Shown: positions 9,112 through 18,184, counted from the stretch's first letter. The stretch: DNA of 61,176 bases from CAZHLD01 sp964533185 (GCA_964533185.1 CAZHLD010000010.1:1-61176), one strand, 5' to 3'. Made by a program: numbers and translations. The notes: generated by a model not told the origin, from the sequence alone.

Positions 9112-10182
9112 ATGCTTCTTAACAGTCTTGGTGTACGCAGCCGCCTGATTTTCGGGTGTGCCTGCCTCATTCCGTGCCTGCTCACAGCCGCACCAGCGGC
9201 TCTCACTCAACAGAAAGAAGTGCCTGCGGCGCCGTCTCCGCAAAAACTGGAGACCGCGCAGCAGGCCAATGAACGCATCCGTCAGCTTGCGCTTGCCATG
9301 GGCGCCCATGCCGGCGACTCGCAGATCGGCAGCGGCGACCTGGTGCGCATCGAAGTCTTTGACGTGCCCGAGCTTTCGCGCGAGCTCCGGGTGGGCGAGT
9401 CCGGTTATATTTCTCTGCCGCTGATTCCGGTGAAGGTGAAGGCCGCCGGGCTGACCAGCTTCCAGCTGGAGGAAAAAATCACCGAGCTGCTGCAGGTGAA
9501 TGGACTGGTGTCGAATCCGCAGGTCACGGTCACGATTAGAGAGCAGCGCAGCCAGCCCATCATCGTCATTGGCGCGGTGCAGAAGCCGCTGGTCTTTCAG
9601 GCCGTCCGCCGCGTCACCCTGCTGGAGATTCTTTCCGAAGCCGGCGGCATTTCCAACGACGCGGGCAACGAAGCCATCATCACCCGGTACATCAAGCCCG
9701 GCCCGGATGCGCCCGAAGGCGCCAAGCCGGAGGTTCAAACCATTCTCATTGACCTGAACGACCTGTTGCAGTCCGGCGATCCGCAGTACAACGTGCCAGT
9801 CTATGGCGGCGACGTGATCACCATTCCTCGCGCGGGTATTGTGTACGTGGTGGGCGCCGTCGAGCGCCCCGGCGGCTTTGTCCTGCAGAACGACCGCGAA
9901 AGGCTCACCGCAGTGAAGGCGCTGGCGCTGGCCGGCGGGCTGCGGTCCACGGCCAAGCCGCGCAACGCCGTCATCCTGCGTAAGGATGCCGGTGGAACCG
10001 CCAACAAGGAAATTGTTGTGGACCTGACCCAGGTGCTCGAACGCAAACGCGAAGACATCCTGCTGCAAGCCAGCGACATTCTTTACGTCCCTGACAGCAG
10101 CGCCAAGCGGGCCCTGCGTCGCGTCGGAGACGTGGCTCTGTCGCTCACCACCGGCCTGGTGCTGATCCGCGCCGGGCGCTAA
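9112..10182 (+). CDS. polysaccharide export protein (Poly_export/SLBB, Wza family)
   Basis: A 356-residue protein with an N-terminal export signal (residues about 10-30). A Poly_export domain follows with IGSGDLVRIEVFDVPELS, then two SLBB domains (IIVIGAVQKPLVFQ and IVYVVGAVERPGGFVLQ). Wza-family proteins form the outer-membrane or periplasmic channel for capsule or exopolysaccharide. No clear lipobox is seen, although Cys residues lie in the signal region. It is 56 bases upstream of a Wzc-type kinase, the usual partner controlling chain length and export. Confidence 0.93.
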   Translation: MLLNSLGVRSRLIFGCACLIPCLLTAAPAALTQQKEVPAAPSPQKLETAQQANERIRQLALAMGAHAGDSQIGSGDLVRIEVFDVPELSRELRVGESGYISLPLIPVKVKAAGLTSFQLEEKITELLQVNGLVSNPQVTVTIREQRSQPIIVIGAVQKPLVFQAVRRVTLLEILSEAGGISNDAGNEAIITRYIKPGPDAPEGAKPEVQTILIDLNDLLQSGDPQYNVPVYGGDVITIPRAGIVYVVGAVERPGGFVLQNDRERLTAVKALALAGGLRSTAKPRNAVILRKDAGGTANKEIVVDLTQVLERKREDILLQASDILYVPDSSAKRALRRVGDVALSLTTGLVLIRAGR

Positions 10183-10238
10183 CGGGCTGCCGGGCAGCGG
10201 CAAGGTCGCAATGAAAAATTCGGCACTCTGAGGAGAAT

Positions 10239-12512
10239 ATGGAAGAGAACAACAACATCGTGCCGCGGGATCACCGCCCCGGCGGAACTCTCGAAGTCGT
10301 CCCGGCCCCCTCCTTCCTCCCCTGGGACCAGGCCCCGCGCGAGCCCCACCTGCTTGACTACCTGATGATCCTGCGCAAGCAGCAGTGGCTGATTCTCTTC
10401 TTCTTCCTCACCGTGGTCACCATCGTCAGCATTTCCACCTTCCGCATGCAGCCTGTTTACGAGGCCACGGCCCGCGTCGAGATCGACCGCGAGAACAACA
10501 ATATCCTCCCCTTCCAGGGCACAGAATCTTACGACATCTATGTGGACATGCAGTCGTACATCGAGACACAGTCCAAGATCCTACAGAGCGAGACGCTGGC
10601 GCTGCAGACCATTCGGTCGGTCGGCCTGGCTGAGAATCCTGAGTTCGGCGGCGGCAAGACCTCCGCCTTGCCCACCAGCGTGGCCAATCAGAAGCGGCCC
10701 CCCTCGCTCGGCGCGTTCATGGGACGCCTGACGGTCCGGCGCGTGCCGGAGAGCCGCCTGCTCGACGTCAAGTTCGAGGCCAACGACCCGCTGCTGGCCT
10801 CCCGGATCGTCAACGCGCACATCGAAAACTTTGTGGAGCAGAATCTCCGCAGCCGTTACGAGGCCACCACGGCCGCTTCCAAGTTTCTGGCCAGCCAGCT
10901 CAACGAACTCAAGATCAAAGTCGAGAAGGCTGAAGACGCCCGCATCGCCTACGAGCGCCAGAACCAGATCTGGACCATCGACGATAAGAATAATATCACC
11001 TCCCAGAAACTTACTGACATCAACAAGGACCTCACGGACGCGTCGAGCGACCGCGTCAGCAAGGAAGCCATCTACCAGCTTGTGCGCACCGGCAGCGTCG
11101 AATCCGTGCCCGCCTTCCGCGATAACCCGCTGCTCGTCGAAGCCCTGCGCAAACAGGCCGAGCTCAAGGGCTCGCTCGCCGAGGCCCTCAGCCAGTACGG
11201 CCCCAACTTCCCCAAGGTGCAGCGCCTGCAGGCCCAGCTCAAGGACACTGACGAACTGATTGTGCGCGAGAAGGTAAACACCGTCAATCGCATCGAAGCC
11301 GACTATCGCACTGCCCGTCAGCGCGAGCTGCTGCTGACCCGGGAGCTCGACAAGCAGAAGGTCGAATCGAACTCGATGGCCGAAAAATTTGTGCAGTACA
11401 ACATCCTCAAGCGCGAGGCCGAAGCCAACAAGCAACTCTACGAAGGGCTGCTCACGAAACTCAAGGAAGCAGGCATCTCCGCCGGCCTGCGCTCTTCCAA
11501 CATTCGTCTCGTGGATCCGGCCATGGTTCCCTCCGCACCCTCGCGGCCGCAGAAGGCGCGCAACATCGCACTGGCCGCGCTGGTCGGACTGATTGGCGGC
11601 GTGGGCCTAGCCCTGCTGCGCGAGTACATGGACAACACCGTGAAGAACCCCGACGACATCGAGCGTCTTACGCGCCTGCCCTCGCTCGCCGTCGTCCCTG
11701 CGTTCCTCACCGAGAATGGCCGGGGCCGCGTGCCCAAACTGCTCAAGGGCTTCCAGCCCTCCACGCCGGTCGAAGGCCGCGTCGAGTTGGTTTCGCACAA
11801 CCTGCCCCAGTCGCAGGTCTCCGAAGCATTCCGCGCCCTGCGCACGTCCCTGCTGCTTTCTCAGGCCGAGCACCCGCCGCAGGTGATCTTGCTCACCAGC
11901 GCTTTGCCGCGCGAGGGCAAGACCACCGCCGCCGTCAATCTGGCCGTGACCCTGGCGCAGTTGGGCGACCGCACGCTGCTGATTGACGCCGATCTCCGCA
12001 AGCCCGGCATCGGCCGCGCCCTCAGCATGGCCGACGGAAAGTACGCCGGCCTGAGCTCCTATCTCGCCGGCGTCTCTTCGCTTGACCTGATTACCGTGCC
12101 GCACCCGGCCATCACCAACCTGGCCGCCATCCCCACCGGCCCGGTGCCGCCCAACCCCGCCGATCTGCTCTCTTCCCGGCGACTGAGCGAAGCGATTTCT
12201 CAGCTTCGGCTGCAGTACAAGTTCATCGTGATCGATTCGCCACCCATCATGGCCGCTACCGATGCCGTGATCCTCTCCGTGCTCGCCGATGGCGTCCTGC
12301 TGGTGGTTCGCAGCGGCGAGACGCCCAAGGAAGCCTTCACCCGCGCGCGCGACCTGCTGACCAGCGTGAAGGCACGCCTGCTCGGCGTCGTCCTCAACGC
12401 CGTGGATTCCACCTCGCCCGAGTATTACTACTCGTATCGCTACTACCCCTATCACTACGGGTATGGCGAGAAAGAGAAAAAGAAGGCTGCGGCGGCGGGC
12501 TCCGGCTCGTAG
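10239..12512 (+). CDS. Wzc-type polysaccharide co-polymerase and tyrosine autokinase
   Basis: A 757-residue fusion of a Wzz chain-length domain with a cytoplasmic CpsD/CapB-type kinase. One membrane helix lies near residues 50-70, a coiled-coil region follows, and a second helix lies near 445-465. The kinase has Walker A LPREGKTTAAVNLA (about residue 555), Walker A' LLIDADLRKPG and Walker B FIVIDSPP. The tail, near residues 729-742, holds nine tyrosines in about 15 residues, the classic autophosphorylation cluster. It lies between the Poly_export protein and an epimerase and should control polysaccharide chain length through cyclic tyrosine phosphorylation. Confidence 0.94.
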   Translation: MEENNNIVPRDHRPGGTLEVVPAPSFLPWDQAPREPHLLDYLMILRKQQWLILFFFLTVVTIVSISTFRMQPVYEATARVEIDRENNNILPFQGTESYDIYVDMQSYIETQSKILQSETLALQTIRSVGLAENPEFGGGKTSALPTSVANQKRPPSLGAFMGRLTVRRVPESRLLDVKFEANDPLLASRIVNAHIENFVEQNLRSRYEATTAASKFLASQLNELKIKVEKAEDARIAYERQNQIWTIDDKNNITSQKLTDINKDLTDASSDRVSKEAIYQLVRTGSVESVPAFRDNPLLVEALRKQAELKGSLAEALSQYGPNFPKVQRLQAQLKDTDELIVREKVNTVNRIEADYRTARQRELLLTRELDKQKVESNSMAEKFVQYNILKREAEANKQLYEGLLTKLKEAGISAGLRSSNIRLVDPAMVPSAPSRPQKARNIALAALVGLIGGVGLALLREYMDNTVKNPDDIERLTRLPSLAVVPAFLTENGRGRVPKLLKGFQPSTPVEGRVELVSHNLPQSQVSEAFRALRTSLLLSQAEHPPQVILLTSALPREGKTTAAVNLAVTLAQLGDRTLLIDADLRKPGIGRALSMADGKYAGLSSYLAGVSSLDLITVPHPAITNLAAIPTGPVPPNPADLLSSRRLSEAISQLRLQYKFIVIDSPPIMAATDAVILSVLADGVLLVVRSGETPKEAFTRARDLLTSVKARLLGVVLNAVDSTSPEYYYSYRYYPYHYGYGEKEKKKAAAAGSGS

Positions 12513-12548
12513 GCCGTTTCGAGTTCACCACGTTTTCGAGGAGGGGCT

Positions 12549-13556
12549 TTGCGCTACCTGATCACCGGCGGGGCTGGCTTTATCGGGTCACATCTGGCCG
12601 AACGGCTGCTCGAGCGCGGCGACGAAGTCTTCCTGATGGACGACCTCTCCACCGGCAGCATGGAAAATATCCGCCACCTCAAGAAGTTCGAGCGCATGCA
12701 CTACTTCCTCGAGCCGATCGAAAACCGTCAACTGCTCGCCGAGCTGGTGGATGAATCCGATGTGGTGTATCACCTGGCCGCCGCCGTCGGCGTCCGCCTG
12801 ATTGTCGAAAGCCCCGTGCGCACGATCGAGACGAATGTCCACGGCACGCAGCTCGTCCTCGACGCCGCCTGCAAGAAACGCAAGCTGGTCTTTATCGCCT
12901 CGACCTCCGAGGTCTATGGCAAAAATACCAACGTCCCCTTCCGCGAAGATTCCGACCTCGTTTTTGGCGCCACCACCAAGAGCCGCTGGAGCTATGCCGC
13001 GTCGAAGGCCCTCGACGAGTTTCTTGCTCTGTCCTATTGGAAAGAGAAGAAGCAGCCCGTCATCATCGTTCGTCTGTTCAACACCGTGGGCCCGCGCCAG
13101 ACCGGGCGCTATGGGATGGTCCTGCCAAATTTTGTCAGCCAGGCGATCGAGGGGCGGCCCATCACGGTTTACGGCAACGGCCAGCAGTCGCGCTGCTTCT
13201 GCGACGTGCGCGACGCAGTCGAGGCGGTGCTGCGGCTGGTGGCGTCAGACGCTGCGGTCGGCGAGGTGGTCAACGTGGGCAGCACCGAGGAAGTGACCAT
13301 CGAAGCGCTGGCCCGCCTGGTGAAGGAGCGCACCGGCAGCTCCTCTTCCATCGAGTTCATACCGTACGACAAGGCTTACGAGCCTGGCTTTGAGGACATG
13401 TTCCGCCGCGTGCCCGCGCTGGAGAAGCTCGAGCAGATCACGCGCTTCCGGCCGCGCACTGGGCTGCCCGAGATCATTGACCGCGTTACCGCCCATTTCC
13501 AGTCGAAGCGAGAGCTGGTTGGCGTTGCCCGCGGGGTCGCCGGCAACGGCAACTGA
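12549..13556 (+). CDS. NAD-dependent NDP-sugar epimerase/dehydratase
   Basis: A 335-residue extended SDR beginning with the NAD-binding GGAGFIGSHLAERLL and carrying the catalytic YAASK (Tyr and Lys). The closest types are UDP-glucuronate decarboxylase and UDP-glucose 4-epimerase; the sequence alone does not separate them. The reading frame opens at a TTG (12549) preceded by a strong AGGAGG ribosome-binding site, and no closer ATG keeps the full Rossmann strand. It follows the Wzc-type kinase by 36 bases and probably supplies a nucleotide sugar to this locus. Confidence 0.87.
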   Translation: MRYLITGGAGFIGSHLAERLLERGDEVFLMDDLSTGSMENIRHLKKFERMHYFLEPIENRQLLAELVDESDVVYHLAAAVGVRLIVESPVRTIETNVHGTQLVLDAACKKRKLVFIASTSEVYGKNTNVPFREDSDLVFGATTKSRWSYAASKALDEFLALSYWKEKKQPVIIVRLFNTVGPRQTGRYGMVLPNFVSQAIEGRPITVYGNGQQSRCFCDVRDAVEAVLRLVASDAAVGEVVNVGSTEEVTIEALARLVKERTGSSSSIEFIPYDKAYEPGFEDMFRRVPALEKLEQITRFRPRTGLPEIIDRVTAHFQSKRELVGVARGVAGNGN

Positions 13557-13595
13557 GCCGCACGGGCCGTAGTTCATCGCCGATCGCCGGCATGT

Positions 13596-13619
13596 TTCTT
13601 TCGGCTACCACCGAAAGAA
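13596..13619. terminator. perfect stem-loop after the epimerase gene
   Basis: TTCTTTCGG (13596-13604) pairs with CCGAAAGAA (13611-13619) around a six-base loop. There is no T-run on either side, so it may stabilise or attenuate the transcript rather than terminate it. Confidence 0.45.
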
Positions 13620-13688
13620 TGAGCCGCACCACCATAGTCCTCACGCTCCCGATACTTCGTCGCCCATTTCTCCCGCCTTGAGCGGCTG

Positions 13689-13817
13689 GTGGCTTCCCGC
13701 CCATTCCAGTTCTTGTTCCTGCTGTGGCTACTGCTGGTCAACGCCCTTTACTACGCCCAGTACCGCGACCTGATTGCCGCGCGCTGGCCGGCTATACGGA
13801 GCCTATGGCCCTGGTGA
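13689..13817 (+). CDS. small single-TM protein or C-terminal fragment
   Basis: A GTG-started frame encodes 42 residues with one long hydrophobic helix (FQFLFLLWLLLVNALYYAQY) and a basic, Trp-rich tail ending RSLWPW. It overlaps the next frame by 13 bases. It may be a true small membrane protein, or the last helix of a larger protein whose front is missing, since the surrounding 1.3 kb is full of truncated genes. No family is recognised. Confidence 0.4.
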   Translation: MASRPFQFLFLLWLLLVNALYYAQYRDLIAARWPAIRSLWPW

Positions 13818-14410
13818 GCAGCCTCGCGTCATTGCTTGCGGTGGCTGCTCTGCTCGCCGTCGCTGCGGCCTTTGGCTTTTGCATACTGCGTGCGCTGAAT
13901 CTCCTGCCTGAGAGCCGCCTGGAAGGATTTCTCTACGCCGCTGCGCTTTCCTTCTCCGGCCTGCAGGTGGCTCTCTTTCTGTTGGGCATGACCATAGGCG
14001 TGAAGCGATCGCTCCTGCTGGCCCTGCTGGTTGCACTCGCCCTCATTGCTGGGAAGGACTGGCGCCAGCTCGGCGAGACGCTGCGGTCACTGGCCACTTT
14101 CGTCCGCGAGCTTCGAAATACGCGGGGACTGTTGCTGCTGACTGTGGCGATTGCTGCCGTCCTGCTGCTCGATGCCCTCCAGACCCTGGCGCCGCTCACG
14201 GGCCCGGACGCCCTGCACTACCACTTCACCGCGCCGCTGCTCGAGGTCGGCCATAAGTTTGTCCCTCAGTTTGACCTCGCCCAAAGCTTTGAGACCGGGC
14301 AGACCCACCTGCTCATCCTCGCCGGGCTGACCCTGGGCAGCGACCACGTCGCGCTCGGGCTGATTTTTCTCGGCGGTGCGCTGGCCGCTGAAGGCGCCGG
14401 TGTATCCTGA
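13805..14410 (+). pseudogene. N-terminal fragment of a polytopic membrane protein
   Basis: From the ATG at 13805 the frame encodes about 201 residues with four to five hydrophobic helices and a typical GT-C-like loop (TGPDALHYHFTAPLL). It ends abruptly with LGGALAAEGAGVS and a stop, in the middle of what should be a membrane region. Full-length relatives would be expected to be 450 residues or more. The truncation fits either an internal deletion or an assembly join near 14390-14410. Glycosyltransferase or flippase identity is suggested by context only. Confidence 0.5.
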
Positions 14411-14414
14411 GCCG

Positions 14415-14558
14415 ATGGCGCCGGGCTTCGAGCAGCTCGAAGCGCAGGGCCGCCTCCGGGCGGCCGCTTCCGAGGAAATTGATGTGCTGCACGGCTGGCG
14501 AATCGGCGGCACGCGCGAGCCGGCCCGGGCAGTGCTTTTGCAGGTGGTGGACGAGTAA
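14415..14558 (+). pseudogene. orphan C-terminal fragment of unknown gene
   Basis: A 47-residue frame beginning at ATG 14415 ends LLQVVDE. It is soluble, rich in Glu and Arg, and looks like the tail of a larger protein rather than a complete one. The same frame stays open upstream to 14376, across the apparent break of the preceding membrane protein, and a different reading frame carries that protein. Family unknown. Confidence 0.3.
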
Positions 14559-14678
14559 GCGTAAAAGGGTTCCGCCCGCAGCGAGGAGCAACGCGCCCGC
14601 GGGTGCTGATTTATCTGAGTCGCGGTACACTTCATCCGGCCCGTCGCGCGGCTTCAGGCGGGTTGTGGGGATCTTTCG

Positions 14679-14924
14679 ATGTCCCAACCGATTCGCGTGG
14701 CGCTGGTGGGCTATGGCTACTGGGGGCCCAACTACGCGCGTATCTTCGGCGAGCTGCCCGGCTCCGAGGTGGCCGCCATTTGCGAAGTCGCGCCCGACCG
14801 GCGCCAGCGCGCCGCAGCCCGCATCCTTTCTCTTCCCATGTACGCCGAGCTTTCTCGCGCGCAGCTCGAGCACACCGCCGCGGCCCTTCGCCGGGCCGTC
14901 GCCCAGCGGCAGGGAGTGGCCTGA
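14679..14924 (+). pseudogene. in-frame chimera: Gfo/Idh oxidoreductase N-terminus joined to DegT aminotransferase C-terminus
   Basis: The 81-residue frame starts like a Gfo/Idh/MocA dehydrogenase (IRVALVGYGYWGPNYARIF, the NAD-binding strand and turn). After about 47 residues it continues as ILSLPMYAELSRAQLEHTAAALRRAV, which is the characteristic C-terminus of DegT/DnrJ/EryC1/StrS sugar aminotransferases. The junction lies near 14815. Such enzymes are normally about 320 and 370 residues and often flank an acyltransferase in the amino-sugar uronate (Wbp/Wlb) pathway. The TGA overlaps the ATG of the next glycosyltransferase, as a native DegT-GT2 junction would. Confidence 0.75.
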
Positions 14925-15676
14925 TGGGCACAACAGCACCCAAACTCTCCGTGGTCATCCCGGTGTACAACGAACGGGCCACCATCGAGGAGATTCTGAG
15001 ACGCGTCCAGGCGGTCTCGATCGAAAAAGAGATCATCCTGGTGGACGACGGCTCCACCGACGGCACGCGCGACTTCGTCCAGGCGCTTGGCAACGCGGCC
15101 GCTGCGGGCCAGCCGGATGTGACTTTGCCCGATGGCGGCACGCTGCGCACGGATAACCTCCGCGTCTTTCTCCAGCCGAAGAATCGCGGCAAGGGCGCGG
15201 CGCTGCGCCGCGGCTTTGAAGAGGCGCGCGGCGAGATCGTCCTCGTACAGGACGCCGACCTCGAGTACAACCCCGAGGAGTATCACGACCTGCTCGAGCC
15301 CATCGAGCGCGGCGTCGCCGACGTCGTCTATGGCACGCGCTTTCGCGGACGCTCCCAGCGCGTGCTCTTCTTCTGGCACTACGTCGGCAACAGGTGCCTC
15401 ACCACCCTCTCGAACGCCTTCACGAACCTGAACCTCTCGGACGTGTGGGTCTGCTACAAGGTGTTCCGCCGCGAGGTGCTCGCGAAACTCCAACTCCGTG
15501 AAGATGGTTTCGGTTTTGAGCCGGAAATTACCGCACACATCGCCAGGAACGGCTGGCGCGTGTACGAAGTCCCCATCTCCTACGCCGGCCGCACCTACGC
15601 CGAAGGCAAGAAGATCACCTGGCGCGACGGCGTCCGCGCGCTGTGGTACATCGTGCGGTACAATCTCTTCGGCTGA
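14924..15676 (+). CDS. GT2 glycosyltransferase, polyprenyl-phosphate sugar synthase type
   Basis: A 250-residue soluble GT-A protein: LSVVIPVYNERATIEEIL at the start, ILVDDGSTDGT, the metal-binding QDADLEYNPEEY, and a RTYAEGKKITWRDG acceptor-loop region near the end. It lacks membrane helices, like DPM1-type dolichyl-phosphate mannose synthases. The start ATG overlaps the stop of the chimeric DegT tail (TGATG), which rules out the longer upstream reading. The next gene, a polytopic GT-C-like protein 19 bases away, is a likely user of the lipid-linked sugar it makes. Confidence 0.9.
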   Translation: MGTTAPKLSVVIPVYNERATIEEILRRVQAVSIEKEIILVDDGSTDGTRDFVQALGNAAAAGQPDVTLPDGGTLRTDNLRVFLQPKNRGKGAALRRGFEEARGEIVLVQDADLEYNPEEYHDLLEPIERGVADVVYGTRFRGRSQRVLFFWHYVGNRCLTTLSNAFTNLNLSDVWVCYKVFRREVLAKLQLREDGFGFEPEITAHIARNGWRVYEVPISYAGRTYAEGKKITWRDGVRALWYIVRYNLFG

Positions 15677-15695
15677 CGTCCAGGTCCGTCGCCCC

Positions 15696-17171
15696 GTGGA
15701 AACGCAATCCCATCGTTCGCCGCTTTCCGGCTACGGAAGGCTGCTGATCCTTCTATTCGTCCTCACGCTGCCCCTGGTCAATCCCTGGGTGCGCGGCGAT
15801 GGCGTGGGCTACTATGCGTTCGCCCGCGCGCTGCTTCTCCAGCACGATCTGCGATTCGAGAAAGACTGGCTGGCCGCCAACCCAACCTTCCGCATGGGCC
15901 GCGTGGACGCCGCCGGAAACATTTCTCCCGATCAGTACACGCCCACCGGCCACCTGAATAACCACTTCTCGATCGGCCCGGCTCTGCTCTGGATGCCCTT
16001 CCTCGCCGTCGCTCATATGGCCGTGGTCGCAGCCGATGCGCTGGGCGCGCGTGTCCCCGCCGACGGCCTCTCCCGGCCCTACGTCATCACCATGGCGCTC
16101 ACGACGGCGTTGTATGGCTTTCTCGGCCTGTGGCTCTCCTTCCGCGTCGCGCGGAAGTACGTCGAAGAGCGCTGGGCATTTCTATCCACGGTGGGAATCT
16201 GGTTCGCGAGCTCCGTGCCGGTGTACATGTACTTCAACCCGTCGTGGTCGCATGCCCATTCGGTCTTCGCCGTGGGCCTCTTCCTGTGGTACTGGGAGCG
16301 CACCCGCAGCCGGCCCGAGTCGCCACCCCTCGCGCGGACCACGACGCAATGGATCGTGCTGGGCCTGCTCTCCGGCCTGATGATGAACGTCTATTACCCC
16401 AACGGCGTCCTGATGCTTATCCCCGCCGTCGGAGCGCTCGGCGACTATCATCGCGCATGGGAAGGCGCCGCGCGGCGCGTGCCTGTGCTGGTGGGTTTGC
16501 TGGCGAGGCACGTCGTTTACGTCGTCGTCGCTCTGCTGGCTTTCCTGCCAACGCTGATCGCCAAGTGGGTGATCTTCGGTGACCCCTTCGAGCTCGGCTA
16601 CACCGAGGGCTGGTATTGGACCTCGCCCGCCCTGTTGCAGGTGCTCTTCTCGTCGAACCATGGGCTGCTTTCCTGGACACCTATCCTCTTCCTCGCTCTC
16701 CTCGGACTGTTTCTCCTCTGGCGCTACGACCGCCGGCTGGCTGTCTGTTTTCTCACTGCTTTCTTCGGCTTCTACTATTGCATTTCGAGCTACGCTACCT
16801 GGCACGGCCTCTCTTCCTACGGCAACCGATTTTTCGTTTCGCTGATGCCGCTGTTTGTGCTGGGACTGGCCGCTATGCTCGACACCTTTGGCCGCTGGTT
16901 CGCCACTGCCCGCCGTGCGTTTGCCACCGCCACCGTGGTCGTAGTTTTGTTCATTGTGTGGAACGTCGGCTTCCTGTTTCAGTGGGGGACACACATGGTG
17001 CCGGTTCGCGGGCCCCTCGTGTGGCGCGAGATGGTATATAACCAGGTGCGCGTGGTGCCGGTGCGCATCTTCCGCGCCGTGGCTGGCTACCTCACCGGGC
17101 GCCAGGCCATGATGGACGAGATCGAACAGCGCGATAAGCAGGGGCTGGAAGCGCAGGAGCCGCCCCGCTGA
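15696..17171 (+). CDS. polytopic membrane protein, GT-C/PMT-like
   Basis: A 491-residue protein with about 10-11 hydrophobic helices. An acidic first loop (RGDGVGYYAFARALLL) resembles the DE/DD-type catalytic loop of GT-C enzymes. A long loop has NPTFRMGRVDAAGN and HLNNHFSIGPALLWMPF, seen in uncharacterised bacterial membrane glycosyltransferases. The GTG at 15696 is chosen because upstream codons in this frame overlap the GT2 gene antisense-fashion and give no protein-like sequence. Exact donor and acceptor are unknown. Confidence 0.72.
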   Translation: METQSHRSPLSGYGRLLILLFVLTLPLVNPWVRGDGVGYYAFARALLLQHDLRFEKDWLAANPTFRMGRVDAAGNISPDQYTPTGHLNNHFSIGPALLWMPFLAVAHMAVVAADALGARVPADGLSRPYVITMALTTALYGFLGLWLSFRVARKYVEERWAFLSTVGIWFASSVPVYMYFNPSWSHAHSVFAVGLFLWYWERTRSRPESPPLARTTTQWIVLGLLSGLMMNVYYPNGVLMLIPAVGALGDYHRAWEGAARRVPVLVGLLARHVVYVVVALLAFLPTLIAKWVIFGDPFELGYTEGWYWTSPALLQVLFSSNHGLLSWTPILFLALLGLFLLWRYDRRLAVCFLTAFFGFYYCISSYATWHGLSSYGNRFFVSLMPLFVLGLAAMLDTFGRWFATARRAFATATVVVVLFIVWNVGFLFQWGTHMVPVRGPLVWREMVYNQVRVVPVRIFRAVAGYLTGRQAMMDEIEQRDKQGLEAQEPPR

Positions 17172-17228
17172 GCTGGCGGGTGGGCCGCGCGGGCAGTCCC
17201 CGCGAATGGAAAGGGTGAATCACGTAGG

Positions 17229-18083
17229 ATGAATACGGTACGGGTCGAAATCGAACTTCCGTCGCAGCCCGTCGTTCGCATTGCCCCGCGCCGCGGCTGG
17301 CTTGACCTGCAACTTCGCGAGCTGTGGAGCTTCCGCGAGTTGCTCTACTTTTTCGTCTGGCGCGACGTCAAGGTGCGCTACAAGCAGACCGCCATCGGCG
17401 CCGCCTGGGCCGTGCTGCAGCCGTTTCTGACCATGGTGGTCTTCAGCCTGTTCTTCGGCGCGCTGGCGAAAATCCCCTCGAACGGCCTGCCCTATCCGAT
17501 TTTCTATTACTGCGCGCTGCTGCCGTGGCTTTACTTCGCCGGCGCGCTGCAAAACGCCACCAATACCGTCGTCGAACAGCAGCGCGTGATTACGAAAGTC
17601 TATTTCCCGCGCATCCTGTTGCCCATGGCGGCGGTCTGCTCGGGACTGGTGGATTTTGCGATTGGCTTTCTGGTTTTCGTGGCGATGATGTTTTATTACG
17701 GCATCTTTCCGGGCGCGGCGATCCTCGTGCTGCCGCCGTTGCTACTGCTGGCTGTGCTGACCGCGCTGGCCTGCGGGCTGTGGCTCTCGGCGCTGAACGC
17801 GATGTACCGCGACGTTCGCTACGTCGTGCCGTTTCTGGTGCAGTTCTGGATGTTCGCTTCGCCCGTCGCCTATCCGGCGAGCCTCGTCCCCGAGCGCTGG
17901 CGCTGGCTCTATGGACTGAACCCCATGGCCGGCGTCATCGAAGGGTTTCGCTGGGCGCTCACCGGACAGGGCCAGCCGCCCGGACTGATGCTTGCCGCCT
18001 CCGCCGCCGTCGTGCTCGCGCTGCTCTTTGGCGGACTCATCTTCTTCCAGCGCGCCGAAGGCACCCTCGCCGACGTGGTCTAG
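17229..18083 (+). CDS. ABC-2 type polysaccharide/polyol phosphate exporter permease (Wzm type)
   Basis: A 284-residue inner-membrane protein with the Wzm/TagG signature: an N-terminal amphipathic DLQLRELWSFRELLYFFVWRD, then KVRYKQTAIGAAWAVLQP, then six hydrophobic helices. The C-terminus ends LADVV as is usual. It should move undecaprenyl-linked glycan across the inner membrane with a Wzt ATPase. No Wzt gene follows; a TIR-domain gene comes next. The last 16 bases before the stop are part of an exact direct repeat seen again at 20066-20081. Confidence 0.92.
   Translation: MNTVRVEIELPSQPVVRIAPRRGWLDLQLRELWSFRELLYFFVWRDVKVRYKQTAIGAAWAVLQPFLTMVVFSLFFGALAKIPSNGLPYPIFYYCALLPWLYFAGALQNATNTVVEQQRVITKVYFPRILLPMAAVCSGLVDFAIGFLVFVAMMFYYGIFPGAAILVLPPLLLLAVLTALACGLWLSALNAMYRDVRYVVPFLVQFWMFASPVAYPASLVPERWRWLYGLNPMAGVIEGFRWALTGQGQPPGLMLAASAAVVLALLFGGLIFFQRAEGTLADVV
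18066..18081. repeat. 16-bp direct repeat, left copy
   Basis: CTCGCCGACGTGGTCT at the 3' end of the Wzm-type permease gene is repeated exactly at 20066-20081, 2,000 bases downstream. The pair brackets the TIR/beta-helix gene and its AT-rich flanks. It could be a target or attachment-site duplication, or a recombination or assembly join. Confidence 0.75.
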
Positions 18084-18184
18084 CAGCACTCCTCAGCAAA
18101 CACTTAATAGTCGCTCTAGGCCAGCCATTCCGTGGCACGTGGGTGCAATACGCACCGCAGACGGCGAGATCTGCGGATATTACT

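Noticed and set aside
9100..10203. Long leftward open frame (367 codons) opposite the Poly_export gene
   Set aside because: It is antisense to a clearly recognised SLBB protein and its translation is rich in His/Gln/Arg with no domain; such frames are common in high-GC DNA.
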